From: an uncultured Lachnospiraceae bacterium
Lineage (GTDB): Bacteria; Bacillota; Clostridia; Lachnospirales; Lachnospiraceae
DNA: 43,894 nt
Reading direction: 5' to 3'
Assembly (NCBI GenBank): GCA_910588215.1
Contig: CAJUQJ010000033.1
Location: 1 to 43,894 of the forward strand
Numbering within the stretch: position 1 is the first letter of the stretch; every line of letters starts with the position of its first letter. The notes under the pieces were generated by a model that ran no database searches, had not been told where the DNA came from, and saw only the letters and a program-made list of their open reading frames with translations. Shown here one piece after another: positions 8,951 through 18,537 of this stretch. A program made the translations under genes and the position numbers.

Positions 8951-10030
8951 TCAATTGTCTACCAATTTCGCAATAAAACTAAACGGTAAAATCTTATATA
9001 GAATCATAAATCCCCTTCGCCCATTGGCTGCTTTAGTTGGTGACAATAAACGTGGCTGCAATACATTCTCCTTCATGCATATAAAAAAATGTGTTTCCTG
9101 CTTTATTTGTTCCCATATCTTTTTTGCCTTATCTGTATGAGCAATTACCATAGATGTTCCCATACCATCATCAAATTCCGGATTTATCTGCTCGATTCCC
9201 CAAAAATCACCAATCGTAAAATCACTTTTACGATCCACGGTGCAAAATTTGCATTCATAACATGAAGGTCGCAATATAATATTACGAAAATACATCTTGC
9301 AAAAAAGGTTATCATATATAGAACATGTATATAATTTTTCGGATATAGTATATGAACATGTATGTCCATTATCTGTATTCCGTTTGTCTCGAAAAGAAAA
9401 CCCACTCATTTTTCCATTATACAATCTCTCCAGATATTTTACATAATCTCTCCAGATTCCAGGCGATGGAACACCATAGCATACTAAATCTACAACTATA
9501 AGCTTTTCATATTTTTTATTTAGAAATAACAAAAGTGCTTGAACTTGACATGGTGTACCACAAAACAAAACCCATCTGTCAACTTCCAGGTTCTTTTTGA
9601 TACTATGATATACCCTCTGCACGTCACTTTGCACATATTTTGTTCCCCGTATCAGATCAATTTGACTAAAATCATATATTTCTTTATGAATTACTTTCAT
9701 GTGCATATCATATCCTGCACCATAAACAATCCCCTGTTTCTCAATAACATATCGAACTAATATGCTAAAAATCCCTCCCGACGAACTAACGTATCGAAGT
9801 TTATCTTCCTTTGCCTGTACTCCCAAGTACAGATTATCATTCTTTACTATCTCTTGATTCTTTATTGGACATACTTGAACACACTTTTTACATTCAATAC
9901 ATTTAAATCTGTTAATTTTAGGATAGCGGAAACCCTCCGCATCCTGAACCATGGTAATTGCTTTCTTAGGACAAATCTCCATACATGCACCACATCCGCA
10001 ACACATACTCTTTTTTTTGTATATCATCAT
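8951..10030 (-). CDS. Ferredoxin-FrhB type oxidoreductase of a glycan locus
   Basis: 359 residues. The N-terminus is a two-cluster ferredoxin: C10-x2-C13-x2-C16-x3-C20-P and C44-x2-C47-x2-C50-x3-C54-P, each fit for a [4Fe-4S] centre. The remainder resembles the coenzyme F420 hydrogenase/dehydrogenase beta-subunit (FrhB) fold, with SSSGGIFS, GTPCQVQAL and a later Cys group in CYECKFC. Such proteins are often found beside polysaccharide pyruvyl transferases in glycan clusters, as here (the PS_pyruv gene is 42 nt upstream). The flavin- and iron-sulfur-dependent reaction is not established; reduction or modification of a sugar or its pyruvyl group is inference. AGGG precedes ATG 10030. Confidence 0.8.
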   Translation of the reverse strand: MMIYKKKSMCCGCGACMEICPKKAITMVQDAEGFRYPKINRFKCIECKKCVQVCPIKNQEIVKNDNLYLGVQAKEDKLRYVSSSGGIFSILVRYVIEKQGIVYGAGYDMHMKVIHKEIYDFSQIDLIRGTKYVQSDVQRVYHSIKKNLEVDRWVLFCGTPCQVQALLLFLNKKYEKLIVVDLVCYGVPSPGIWRDYVKYLERLYNGKMSGFSFRDKRNTDNGHTCSYTISEKLYTCSIYDNLFCKMYFRNIILRPSCYECKFCTVDRKSDFTIGDFWGIEQINPEFDDGMGTSMVIAHTDKAKKIWEQIKQETHFFICMKENVLQPRLLSPTKAANGRRGFMILYKILPFSFIAKLVDN

Positions 10031-10072
10031 ACCCTGCCCTCGAAAAAATATCCTGCCATTTTTCTCATAATA

Positions 10073-11185
10073 TCAGTTTTTTAAATGCTGCAGCAAAAAC
10101 ATCTCTGATAATCTTTTTTTCTCTTCCATACATCTCGCTATCTGATCCCAATTTATATCAAATTCAATCTCTATGTTTTTATCATTTTGGTAAATTCTAT
10201 TTTTCAATCCATAGAAATCTAAAATATTACTTATTCTTTCCCCCACGCTGCTATGTTGAAACACTATAAAATTTTTTTGATATATAATACTAAAAGCCAC
10301 TCCATGAAATGAGTTTGTCACAACATACGCTGCTTTACGAATATATCCCAAAAACTTTGATGGATCTGCCGTACAATCAATAAAAACATTCTCTTCATCT
10401 ATATCTGTGCAACTCTTAGTCATGATAATCATCAAATCTTTGTCTCTTGCCAGTTCTTTTACATATTCAATCAACTTATCATTATATTCTGTCATATATA
10501 CAAAAATATAACCTTCAAAATCTGAAACTTTCTCGATCTTACGCCAATCCTCCTTCTTCAACAAAAAAACGGGGTCAGAAACCTCATAAACTTCCCCTCT
10601 ACAAAATTGCTTAATATATGAAATTGCTGTCTTCTCTCTAACGGAAATAACATCTACATATTGCAAAAATTCTTCAAACACTCTATCATACTTACTTAAA
10701 AGACAGTCACTACCTAAACTCGCTGCATAAGCAATCACTTTCTTCTTTCTTCTACCATCAAAAAAACCAAAATATGCTGGCCTCAATCCACACGTAATAT
10801 CTGGATTCCATATTTGGTCACTTCCAACAATATAGTATTGATACGGAAGTCTTTTTAACTGATTGATAAAAAATGCTTTTTTGCCTTTATGCGTTAGCAG
10901 ATACTGCTTGCGAAATCGCTTCATATTCGCTCTGCGCACAAAAAAATTTTTTCCCAGTTTTAAGTTATTCCGCCAACCATTCCAACCAAATTTCAAAATA
11001 TCATACACACCTCCTACAGGTGCATAAGGAATCCACCAGTGTCTTCCTGTCATAAAAGGCGGTTCATACGGAACAATATCTGCTTCTATACCTTTCCCAC
11101 ACAAATATGTTTTTAAACCATACGCTTGCAACATCGCTCCGAAATTATCTGCACAATGAAATGTCAAGATTCCTACATTACACAT
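10073..11185 (-). CDS. Polysaccharide pyruvyl transferase family protein
   Basis: 370 residues of the PS_pyruv_trans (CsaB/WcaK-like) family. The N-terminus VGILTFHCADNFGAMLQAYGL and the C-terminal NSFHGVAFSIIYQKNFIVF are the family's two hallmarks; the middle contains YYIVGSDQIWNPD. Members transfer pyruvate from phosphoenolpyruvate as a ketal onto a glycan sugar, which adds negative charge. It is paired with the FrhB-like oxidoreductase just downstream, a combination frequent in capsule and exopolysaccharide loci. GAGGAG lies 4-5 nt before ATG 11185, so the start is well supported. It may act on the polymer made here; the exact acceptor is unknown. Confidence 0.85.
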   Translation of the reverse strand: MCNVGILTFHCADNFGAMLQAYGLKTYLCGKGIEADIVPYEPPFMTGRHWWIPYAPVGGVYDILKFGWNGWRNNLKLGKNFFVRRANMKRFRKQYLLTHKGKKAFFINQLKRLPYQYYIVGSDQIWNPDITCGLRPAYFGFFDGRRKKKVIAYAASLGSDCLLSKYDRVFEEFLQYVDVISVREKTAISYIKQFCRGEVYEVSDPVFLLKKEDWRKIEKVSDFEGYIFVYMTEYNDKLIEYVKELARDKDLMIIMTKSCTDIDEENVFIDCTADPSKFLGYIRKAAYVVTNSFHGVAFSIIYQKNFIVFQHSSVGERISNILDFYGLKNRIYQNDKNIEIEFDINWDQIARCMEEKKRLSEMFLLQHLKN

Positions 11186-11222
11186 AACTTCTCCTCAATT
11201 CCAAAATTGTAATTCGTACGGA

Positions 11223-11858
11223 TCATCTCATCTCATTTATAAATTTCACATAATCAAACCCGTCTAAATAACGTCTCTTTACTATCTGCTTTTTAAAAAA
11301 AGTTATAACGCCTAATTCCTCCTTATCTTCAAACCCCTTTATATAGCATGCGGATGAAAATTCAGGATACTCAACATGGGTAAAGATCACTTTATTTTCA
11401 TATGGCAGCTTATCAAATTCTCTGATCGTTTCATAGGTGCATCCATCTTTTTCCGATCCGATAATTAGAAGCTTATCCCAATTAATTCTTCTTTTTCGCT
11501 CTTCCCATTTACGCGCGCCCTCTTCAAAACTGGCATAGTGTATAAAACAGATTCTAATATCCCCTAATATGCCAACCGGGCATTTATATCCCGGTTCCTG
11601 TGCTTCTGTCATTTCCTGTTCCATATACCATTTCAGATTTCTTACCATCTTAACAAAATCATTCATCTCTATACTTAAATTTACTGTAGGTGTCAGATAT
11701 CGTAAGCCCATATCATAATACATGAACATCCCACTACAGTTCGATGCAATGACCGTAAAATTTTCATTCTTTAATCGAAGGCGTTTTCGCTTCTTATATT
11801 CTTTCCATTCCCACTCTCTCAAAGAGTTATATGCCTTCGCGCACATATTATCCAACAT
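11223..11858 (-). CDS. DUF1919 exopolysaccharide-locus protein
   Basis: 211 residues. It fits the DUF1919 family: FTVIASNCSGMFMYYDMG near residue 33, PTVNL, a CPVGILGDIRICFIHY segment, then a W-x2-R-K-x-RINWDK block and FTHVEYP. The family is commonly found in capsule and exopolysaccharide clusters and its biochemical role is unknown; it has no membrane segment or signal peptide. GAGGGC precedes ATG 11858. It is the last gene in the AT-rich segment before the base composition changes, and lies 66 nt after the stop of the large membrane protein at 11925. Confidence 0.7.
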   Translation of the reverse strand: MLDNMCAKAYNSLREWEWKEYKKRKRLRLKNENFTVIASNCSGMFMYYDMGLRYLTPTVNLSIEMNDFVKMVRNLKWYMEQEMTEAQEPGYKCPVGILGDIRICFIHYASFEEGARKWEERKRRINWDKLLIIGSEKDGCTYETIREFDKLPYENKVIFTHVEYPEFSSACYIKGFEDKEELGVITFFKKQIVKRRYLDGFDYVKFINEMR

Positions 11859-11924
11859 TGCCGCCCTCGTCAGCGCTTCCTGATACTTTCATTCCCAAAA
11901 TACCTGCTATATTCTTCCTGTTCT

Positions 11925-14402
11925 CTACTCCATCCCCAATTCATATGCCGAGCTCCCCATATCCTGTCTGAAATAGTAACACACAAATGCATCATCCTCA
12001 TAAAATACATTCAGTACAGAAGGATGTTTCCTGGCAAACTGCTGACACCAGTCATACGCTTTTGATTCCAGTACGGAGCGATTAGGAAGTTTCAAATACA
12101 TCAGCCATGCATTTTCATAAGCAGGAAGTTCTCCGGCAGCTTCTTCTTCCGAAACCTGCCCTGCTACGATCTCCGGATTCTGACTTGCAGCACTGTCCGG
12201 ATACCTATGAGAATATACATCCCAGAAAGGTTTCAGATACTTCTCCTCTCCCATCCACCATGGCCCCTGAAAGAAATGTGACTGTGCATAAAGAAGCGGT
12301 TTCTTTTCCACATAGATAAACACATATTCTGACGGAATACTATATCCCTCACTATTTATGTTCTCCACAAAATTAAGCAGCTCTTCATGCCAACCATATT
12401 GAACTACCGGATACAGTTCATCCGTAGGCGACACGATCGTATAGCTGTATTTTGGAAACGTATTTATGATCTCTTCTGTCACCATTGCCGCTGCATTATA
12501 ACGTGATAATTCATAGAACAGCAGTCCACGGAAATTACCTGTCGCGATCATTCCCCCGTAGATTCCCACGATCAACAATAACGAAGCTCCTTTTAGAACA
12601 AGCTCCTTACCAAAATGCAGCATGCCTGAGAACAGCACATCAATCGGCATCATCACCACCCCAAGCATCATCATATGCCCCGGTGCAAAGAATCGTCCCT
12701 CCGGCAACAGATCCGGCAGCCCGATCATTGGCGCCGCATAGATCAATATATATAAAACCGAACCCAGTATCACAGGCGGATATCCTATAGCAGTCTCGCG
12801 AAACCGGATAAACTTCTCCTTTCGCCTGGTCAGCCAGCAGAAAGCCACTGCCACCGCGGTTAAGACCAGCATCCAGCCACCCCTGCTCTTTCCGTATAAT
12901 GCACTATAACCTTTATCAAAAGTCTCTGCCACACCACGAAGTAGTGTAGCTGTAATACTGATCTCATTGCGCTGCAGCTCCTGAACAGCTTCTTCACTCC
13001 CGTCCTCAACAGCATTCTCTGCATCGCCGACATTGCCACGCTCTATAGTATCTGCATCCTTATCATTTCCGCTCTGATTCCGTATTGCCCGGCTCTCCGC
13101 ACCACCCATAGCACTGACCGCCCAATCTATGGATGCATTAAAGGGTATTCCCTGTGCCAGCGCTCCCGCCATAGGCGTCACAGCGATCAGACCGGCACAA
13201 AGAACGGAAGACACTAGCGGAAGAAGATATTTGTCTTTAAATATCTTCTTCACCTCAAAGACAGCAAAGGCTGTACAGACAACCGCCGCCATCAACAACG
13301 TATGGAAATGGACCATGGCTGCAACGGCACATGCCATCATAAACAGAAACAAATTCTCATCTCCAAAATAGTTGCGAATACCTCTTTTCTTTTCTACAGT
13401 GTCACTGGTTCGCCCGCATTTCAGATACTCCGTCAGATAAAGTGCACACAGACACACCGAGGGCAGGGCAAATTCTTGTGGTAAGGTAATCTGCAAACGG
13501 AACATACTCTGGATAAGATCCGCATTGTTAAGATCCAATGTCAAAAACAGCATCAGTACAAAAAGCGGTGTATATCGCCAGCTAAATACCTTTCTAAGCA
13601 AAAGATAAACCGAGATCAGAAAGACCGCCACATGAATTCCCTGCAAAAACAAAAGTATACTGTACACTTTGATACCAAACACTGTATGCATACAGTAAAT
13701 GAAGCAGTGCATCGCTTCCGGATAAACCCCTTCCGGAAACACATTTCCCTGGATCAATGCATATATCCAGCCGTGATGGGTATACAGGTCACCATATCCA
13801 TAGGAATATACCTGGAATGCGCCATAGTTAAAGTACAGCATCCCAAATATGATCACGATTGCCAGAATCCCATATCTCCAAAACATTGAACTGCTAACAC
13901 GACCAAGATTCCAGATACCCTGTTTCATCTGTACCCTTATTTTTGTCCAGTTACATGTTTTTATCTTTTTAAGATAATCAATACTGAGGTATCCGGCTGC
14001 TCTCTTCACATACTTAAAGCATACGATAAAGAACAGTAATACCAAAACTAGTTCTCTGTACTTCCCTTTTAGAGTTCTTACGTCAGGAAACTTCGCTTCC
14101 ATCATGCTCTTGTATTTTCCGTCAAGATACGCTGCCGTATTTTTCACAAGAGCCAGCACAAAAGAGCCATAGAATAACAGACATACGATCCACTGGCTCA
14201 GCACATGGAACAGTCCCAGCACCATCACTACCGTATTCATGATCACGATCGGTACCGTGACGCAGAAACCGAAACGCCAGGTCTTCGACTTCCCTTTCAA
14301 GTGACTATGAAAGACCACGGACGGCCAAAGAAACATCAGAAACAGATACCCGCAAAAGACCTTCCCGTATTCCAATATCCAATATCCCATATTCATGTCC
14401 AT
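11925..14402 (-). CDS. Large polytopic membrane protein, GT-C-like, copy B
   Basis: An 825-residue membrane protein with roughly a dozen or more hydrophobic helices and a C-terminal soluble domain of about 200 residues. It is the paralogue of 3360-5582, sharing HHGWI, FPEGVYPEAMHCF, TIVSP-x-DE and LESKAYDWC. It has two insertions the other lacks: extra sequence between the first helices (about 95-160) and an acidic, low-complexity loop near 440-485. Its base composition matches the GC-richer Pel operon, unlike copy A. GGGGAG precedes ATG 14402, 21 nt after the DUF4832 gene. The role is inferred as a GT-C-type transferase or polymer-assembly membrane protein; no catalytic motif is certain. Confidence 0.6.
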   Translation of the reverse strand: MDMNMGYWILEYGKVFCGYLFLMFLWPSVVFHSHLKGKSKTWRFGFCVTVPIVIMNTVVMVLGLFHVLSQWIVCLLFYGSFVLALVKNTAAYLDGKYKSMMEAKFPDVRTLKGKYRELVLVLLFFIVCFKYVKRAAGYLSIDYLKKIKTCNWTKIRVQMKQGIWNLGRVSSSMFWRYGILAIVIIFGMLYFNYGAFQVYSYGYGDLYTHHGWIYALIQGNVFPEGVYPEAMHCFIYCMHTVFGIKVYSILLFLQGIHVAVFLISVYLLLRKVFSWRYTPLFVLMLFLTLDLNNADLIQSMFRLQITLPQEFALPSVCLCALYLTEYLKCGRTSDTVEKKRGIRNYFGDENLFLFMMACAVAAMVHFHTLLMAAVVCTAFAVFEVKKIFKDKYLLPLVSSVLCAGLIAVTPMAGALAQGIPFNASIDWAVSAMGGAESRAIRNQSGNDKDADTIERGNVGDAENAVEDGSEEAVQELQRNEISITATLLRGVAETFDKGYSALYGKSRGGWMLVLTAVAVAFCWLTRRKEKFIRFRETAIGYPPVILGSVLYILIYAAPMIGLPDLLPEGRFFAPGHMMMLGVVMMPIDVLFSGMLHFGKELVLKGASLLLIVGIYGGMIATGNFRGLLFYELSRYNAAAMVTEEIINTFPKYSYTIVSPTDELYPVVQYGWHEELLNFVENINSEGYSIPSEYVFIYVEKKPLLYAQSHFFQGPWWMGEEKYLKPFWDVYSHRYPDSAASQNPEIVAGQVSEEEAAGELPAYENAWLMYLKLPNRSVLESKAYDWCQQFARKHPSVLNVFYEDDAFVCYYFRQDMGSSAYELGME

Positions 14403-14423
14403 ACCGTCTCTCCCCTATCTTAA

Positions 14424-15851
14424 TCACTCATACAACTCAATCGTCCCGATCTCGTACCCATACTCCCCAATATCCTGTTCATTCGCCAGCAGGATCCTTG
14501 CACCGGTACAGGGGTCAGTGAGCACAAAATATACTTCATACTTCACATGCAGCAGATCTTCCAATGGAATATCCGCTCTTAGTGTCAGCGTTTTATCCTT
14601 CTCATTCCCACCGGATAATTTACGCAGATCGCCGCTCATTTCATAAGTCAGATACCCGCCTCGATCCTTATCATAGAAGATCAACTCTGCTTTCGGATTA
14701 GAATATAGTGGTGCAAATCCGACATTGCCCACTCCCACTCTCACTTCTATGTGATCCATAAAGGTATTATGATGAAATTCTGCTTTCCTGATCAACAGCC
14801 GATAGCCTAAATGACGTTCAATATAGGCGTACCCATCTATCCCTTTAAAACAGCCCTTTTCCGTGACTTTTACATCTTTCCATTTCTCTAAAACTGCCTG
14901 ATCGTGTCTTTCATTTAAATAGGTGACATGCATCGTCGCCAGATCCTTGACTGCATTCTCGAAGTCATTGTAAGAATTATTGTCAATGACCTCTCCACCA
15001 TTGGGTACAAATCGGCACAATTCCTCCTGAAAAGCCAGTTCCTTCACTCTTTCTGTAATGACTTTCCCCTGAACCTCATATGCTCTGTAAGTTCCGTAAT
15101 CACTCTCGTTTCCCAACATACCGTCATTGTAAAGACTGATTCTTGCGGCCAATAGATGATCCCTTAACGTCTCTTCCGACGCTTCCTGCAATCCGGTGAT
15201 CCTGCGCCATTGTTCCGGTGTCCTGACTGCCAAATAAATCGATGGCTCCATTATGCTGTCCAGTTTTTCTGTCAGGCGAAACAGATCGTCGTCTCCGGAA
15301 TATTTCGTACCGTTCATCTCTCCCCAATTACCGATAAACAATCCCTGTACTACGAAGATCTGTCCGCTTGCCTCCCGCAGTACGTCCTCTACTTGCTCCA
15401 TATGCCTCAGGATGATATCAATCGTTTCCGGTTCATACTTCTCATTCTCTCCGTCCCAATCATACATAAATCGTACGATCAGCTGCTTATCAAGATCCCC
15501 GAGAGCCTGAAACAGAGCCTCCATATTACCCATCCCCGCCTCGCTGATCTCACCCTCCCGATATTTCTGCAGATTGATCTCCACCAGGGACAGAGTCGTA
15601 TTCTCATCTCCTCTGTACATTTCCTGCACAAGCTGCCAGTAATTCACTTTTTCATCCGTTATCTCATAACGATAAAGATTGTAGAAGCCTCGTCCGGGAT
15701 TTCTGAGTTCTCTGGCTGACTCCCGAAATCTGTAATTTTCCATTCTGATATTTCCTTGATAATTATTTAAGATCACAATGCACAGAGGCAATACCACGAT
15801 CAGGGACACAAACAATACCCTGAAAAATATTATCCTGTCTTTCCGATTCAT
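14424..15851 (-). CDS. DUF4874/DUF4832 protein, extracellular glycosidase-like
   Basis: 475 residues with one N-terminal membrane anchor (about 9-28) and an external domain. The N-terminal LRNPGRGFYNLYRYEI and the following alternating beta/alpha pattern (LVEINLQKY, LIVRFMYDWDG, VVQGLFIGNWGEMNGT) fit DUF4874, which resembles a TIM-barrel glycoside hydrolase; EMNG could hold an active-site acid. The last third (GYRLLIRKAEFH, VGNVGFAPLYSNPKAELIF) fits the beta-sandwich DUF4832. These domains are often seen in exopolysaccharide operons. It likely binds or trims the polymer outside the membrane, by inference, and would complement the DUF2194 protein of the same operon. Confidence 0.7.
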   Translation of the reverse strand: MNRKDRIIFFRVLFVSLIVVLPLCIVILNNYQGNIRMENYRFRESARELRNPGRGFYNLYRYEITDEKVNYWQLVQEMYRGDENTTLSLVEINLQKYREGEISEAGMGNMEALFQALGDLDKQLIVRFMYDWDGENEKYEPETIDIILRHMEQVEDVLREASGQIFVVQGLFIGNWGEMNGTKYSGDDDLFRLTEKLDSIMEPSIYLAVRTPEQWRRITGLQEASEETLRDHLLAARISLYNDGMLGNESDYGTYRAYEVQGKVITERVKELAFQEELCRFVPNGGEVIDNNSYNDFENAVKDLATMHVTYLNERHDQAVLEKWKDVKVTEKGCFKGIDGYAYIERHLGYRLLIRKAEFHHNTFMDHIEVRVGVGNVGFAPLYSNPKAELIFYDKDRGGYLTYEMSGDLRKLSGGNEKDKTLTLRADIPLEDLLHVKYEVYFVLTDPCTGARILLANEQDIGEYGYEIGTIELYE

Positions 15852-15856
15852 ATTGT

Positions 15857-16972
15857 CTATACCATATCACGGCTGTCCGGTCGCAACACCTTAATTCTAA
15901 ACACAACCGCCAGCACACAAAGGATCATACGCATCATGTAACCTACCGGTTCCAATCCCGAATGCATACTCTTTCCATCCGTCCTCGCATGCATCACTGC
16001 CGGCATCTCATCTACCTGAAATCCAAGCAACAGCATCTGCATCACCATATTGGCGTCCGGATACTGAAAGTCGAAGTTGTTATATTTCGAGTAATACATA
16101 AACGCTTTTCTGTTCAATCCTTGTAGTCCCGTAGTCGGATCCGCGATCCTTCTACCTGTCGCCGCACGGATCATAGCGCGAAAAAGACTGAAAGCAAATT
16201 TCTTCCACATTGAGACCCGGAACTTTGAGCTTCCCTCCATGAATCTGGAAGCCAACACAATATCCGGTGTTTTCCCGTCCGAGTCTTTCGCCTGCAGCCT
16301 CTTATAGAGCAAGGGAACGTTACAAGGATCATGCTGTCCATCCCCATCCATCTGAATCACATATCGGTAATGATTCCGAACCGCGTACTTATACCCCAGC
16401 TGCAACGCACTTCCATAACCTAGCCCATACACGTTAGTGATCTGCATGCATGGATAACAGTCTATGATTTTACCGGAAGCATCCGTAGACGCATCATTGA
16501 TACACAAAACATCTGCAATCTCCCGAATCTGTGGCTGTGTCAACTGATCCAATACTTTTCCGATATTTTTTTCTTCATTCCTGACCGGCAGGATGATCAG
16601 CAGATCTTTCCGCTCCCCTTGCTCTCTCCCGTTCTTCTCCTGAATCAGCATGGACAGGTCGATTGCCAGTTCCTGATTTCTCATCATAAGACGGGAAATA
16701 AGCAGGCTGAATTGATAACCAACTAACACGCCTGCCATTCCGATACCGATCACTGCTGGTTCCCCAATCCCATGGAACTCCATCTCCCATCCGGACAACC
16801 GGAAACTTATCGCTGTTATGATCAATGCCAATCCTATGATCTGCCAGATAACAGCAAAATCTGCGGTCATTTTTTTGACAGAGAGAAACCAGAAGCTGCA
16901 CAGCATGACCGCAATGCCGGCAGCAATCATCGCAATTACTACAATGCTGCCTGCTTCCATTCTTACCCCCAT
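15857..16972 (-). CDS. DUF2304-GT2 fusion, polyprenyl-phosphate-type glycosyltransferase
   Basis: 371 residues. The first 110 carry three membrane helices and a following LISRLMMRNQELAIDL amphipathic stretch that resembles DUF2304, usually a separate small gene next to a GT2. The rest is a DPM1/GtrB-like GT2: IILPVRNEEKNI, CINDASTDAS, VIQMDGDGQHD (metal site), and DPTTGLQG. Such enzymes make polyprenyl-phosphate sugars, which GT-C enzymes like the neighbouring 825-residue protein would use; that link is inference. ATG 16972 and ATG 16960 are both possible; GGGGGT before the second favours 16960. It lies 82 nt after pelG, in the same direction. Confidence 0.75.
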   Translation of the reverse strand: MGVRMEAGSIVVIAMIAAGIAVMLCSFWFLSVKKMTADFAVIWQIIGLALIITAISFRLSGWEMEFHGIGEPAVIGIGMAGVLVGYQFSLLISRLMMRNQELAIDLSMLIQEKNGREQGERKDLLIILPVRNEEKNIGKVLDQLTQPQIREIADVLCINDASTDASGKIIDCYPCMQITNVYGLGYGSALQLGYKYAVRNHYRYVIQMDGDGQHDPCNVPLLYKRLQAKDSDGKTPDIVLASRFMEGSSKFRVSMWKKFAFSLFRAMIRAATGRRIADPTTGLQGLNRKAFMYYSKYNNFDFQYPDANMVMQMLLLGFQVDEMPAVMHARTDGKSMHSGLEPVGYMMRMILCVLAVVFRIKVLRPDSRDMV

Positions 16973-17054
16973 TCCGAAGTCCTTTTACCTCATTTTCACA
17001 CTGCTTTTATCCAAACTTTGGCCAGATTCTGATTGCACATTTTACCGCCCAATC

Positions 17055-18533
17055 CTATACCGTTTCATGCTCCTTTTTCTTCTTCTGTATTCCGTCGGAA
17101 CTTCGATAGACTACACTGGAGGGCATCTTTCCCCTGCCACGCTTCAACAGCAGCCATTTACAGAATGTAGTCCTCTCCAGGTTCCTCTCTACACGGCGCA
17201 GTCTCGCATAGGCAACCGTCCATCCGGCAAAGGCTCCCAAAAGCACACCAAGTCCATACCAGATCTCTGACAGATGAGTTGCATAAATGCTCCCCAGAAA
17301 AGTAACAAGGCAGAAGCTAAACGTTGTCAAGACGGCTCCTGCAAGGTCATTATAATAATACAGGAACAGAATTGCCGCATACATCAGGAACAACACAAAA
17401 TATCCTGCTGCCATGCAGGGATAGATCCGCATGACCATGCCACCAAACCCGTATTGGGGCAAGAGTACGACGCACAGTAAATACACTACCACTGAGATGA
17501 TAAACTGTATCCGCACAAGACTCATCAGTTCGTTGGATATCGTTCTGAACATCCGTCTCTTCGCATTGTCGATATCTGCCCGCTTACCTCCGATCACGGC
17601 CTCGGAATAGGCCCTGTATTTGTCATGGAAAAACATCTCAATCCGCGCTATGAAAATGACTGTCGCCGAAATATTGGTAAACATAGCGATACAGGTTGCC
17701 ATATCATACGGCTGGTTACACACAAAACTTTTGACGACCACGATTCTCATGTCTGTCGTCCAGAATACAAAGTTATGGATATAAAGACCTAATATATACA
17801 GGAAATTGGCTACCACAAGCTGCCACCATTTCCCAAAATATTTGAGTACAGGCAGGTAACGGCTGCTATTCTTAACAAAATATCGCTTGATCGTGGCGAA
17901 CTCCATAGCCGCGATCAAGAAAAATCCCACCATAAGCGAAAATAAGATACTGAGCGTGACCTCCCAGCGGAACAGAAATCTTAAAACCAAAGAAAGTAGG
18001 AAGGTCACCACCATCCCCAGCAGGAAATAAAACGAAATCTTCTGATAATCTTTACAGATGGAAAGATACAGCATGGAATAGAAAACAAGCACCAGTGAAA
18101 TATAGCCGCAGAATCCGGTGAACACATAGAATACACTCACCTCTCCCACAAAATGCTCCCACAAGCAGAAGGGAATACCCAGAAGACAACTGAATACGAT
18201 ATTGAACGCCAGCCCCAGGTAATAGCAGGGAAGAATATCCTGATAGCGTTCCTCGAAAATCGCATCCTGCATATATTTGGACAATACTGCATTAAACGGT
18301 GCCGCTGTCAGTAATGCAAAGATAAAGATATACAGTACCGTACAGAAAAACACTTCTCTGTCCAAATATGCCGTCTTGTTTAGTCCGAGCACACGTCCCA
18401 TGAGGATGATATTTGCTATGACCAGCACCATCGGTGCCACCGTCGCAATGGTACTGTAAGTAAATCCGACCAGATTCGCAAAGACGGACTTTTTCTCAAA
18501 GATACGGTTTAATCTAACACCAATACCTGCCAT
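17055..18533 (-). CDS. pelG: PelG-like exopolysaccharide transporter
   Basis: 492 residues, almost entirely membrane helices (about 12), with the family's N-terminal FANLVGFTYSTIATVAPMV and the AAPFNAVLSKYMQDAIFEE segment. PelG belongs to the MOP flippase-like superfamily and, with PelF, PelD and PelE, forms the inner-membrane synthase/transport complex for Pel. It starts 4 nt after the pelF stop, as expected for translational coupling. The cytoplasmic C-terminus is short and basic. No PelB or PelC (outer-membrane export) is present, which agrees with a Gram-positive cell. Length is a little over the about 456 residues of the Pseudomonas protein as I recall it. Confidence 0.85.
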   Translation of the reverse strand: MAGIGVRLNRIFEKKSVFANLVGFTYSTIATVAPMVLVIANIILMGRVLGLNKTAYLDREVFFCTVLYIFIFALLTAAPFNAVLSKYMQDAIFEERYQDILPCYYLGLAFNIVFSCLLGIPFCLWEHFVGEVSVFYVFTGFCGYISLVLVFYSMLYLSICKDYQKISFYFLLGMVVTFLLSLVLRFLFRWEVTLSILFSLMVGFFLIAAMEFATIKRYFVKNSSRYLPVLKYFGKWWQLVVANFLYILGLYIHNFVFWTTDMRIVVVKSFVCNQPYDMATCIAMFTNISATVIFIARIEMFFHDKYRAYSEAVIGGKRADIDNAKRRMFRTISNELMSLVRIQFIISVVVYLLCVVLLPQYGFGGMVMRIYPCMAAGYFVLFLMYAAILFLYYYNDLAGAVLTTFSFCLVTFLGSIYATHLSEIWYGLGVLLGAFAGWTVAYARLRRVERNLERTTFCKWLLLKRGRGKMPSSVVYRSSDGIQKKKKEHETV

Positions 18534-18537
18534 TCTC

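Noticed and set aside
15210..15719. 169-codon open frame on the + strand
   Set aside because: Antisense to the DUF4832 gene, with no ribosome site and no protein pattern.
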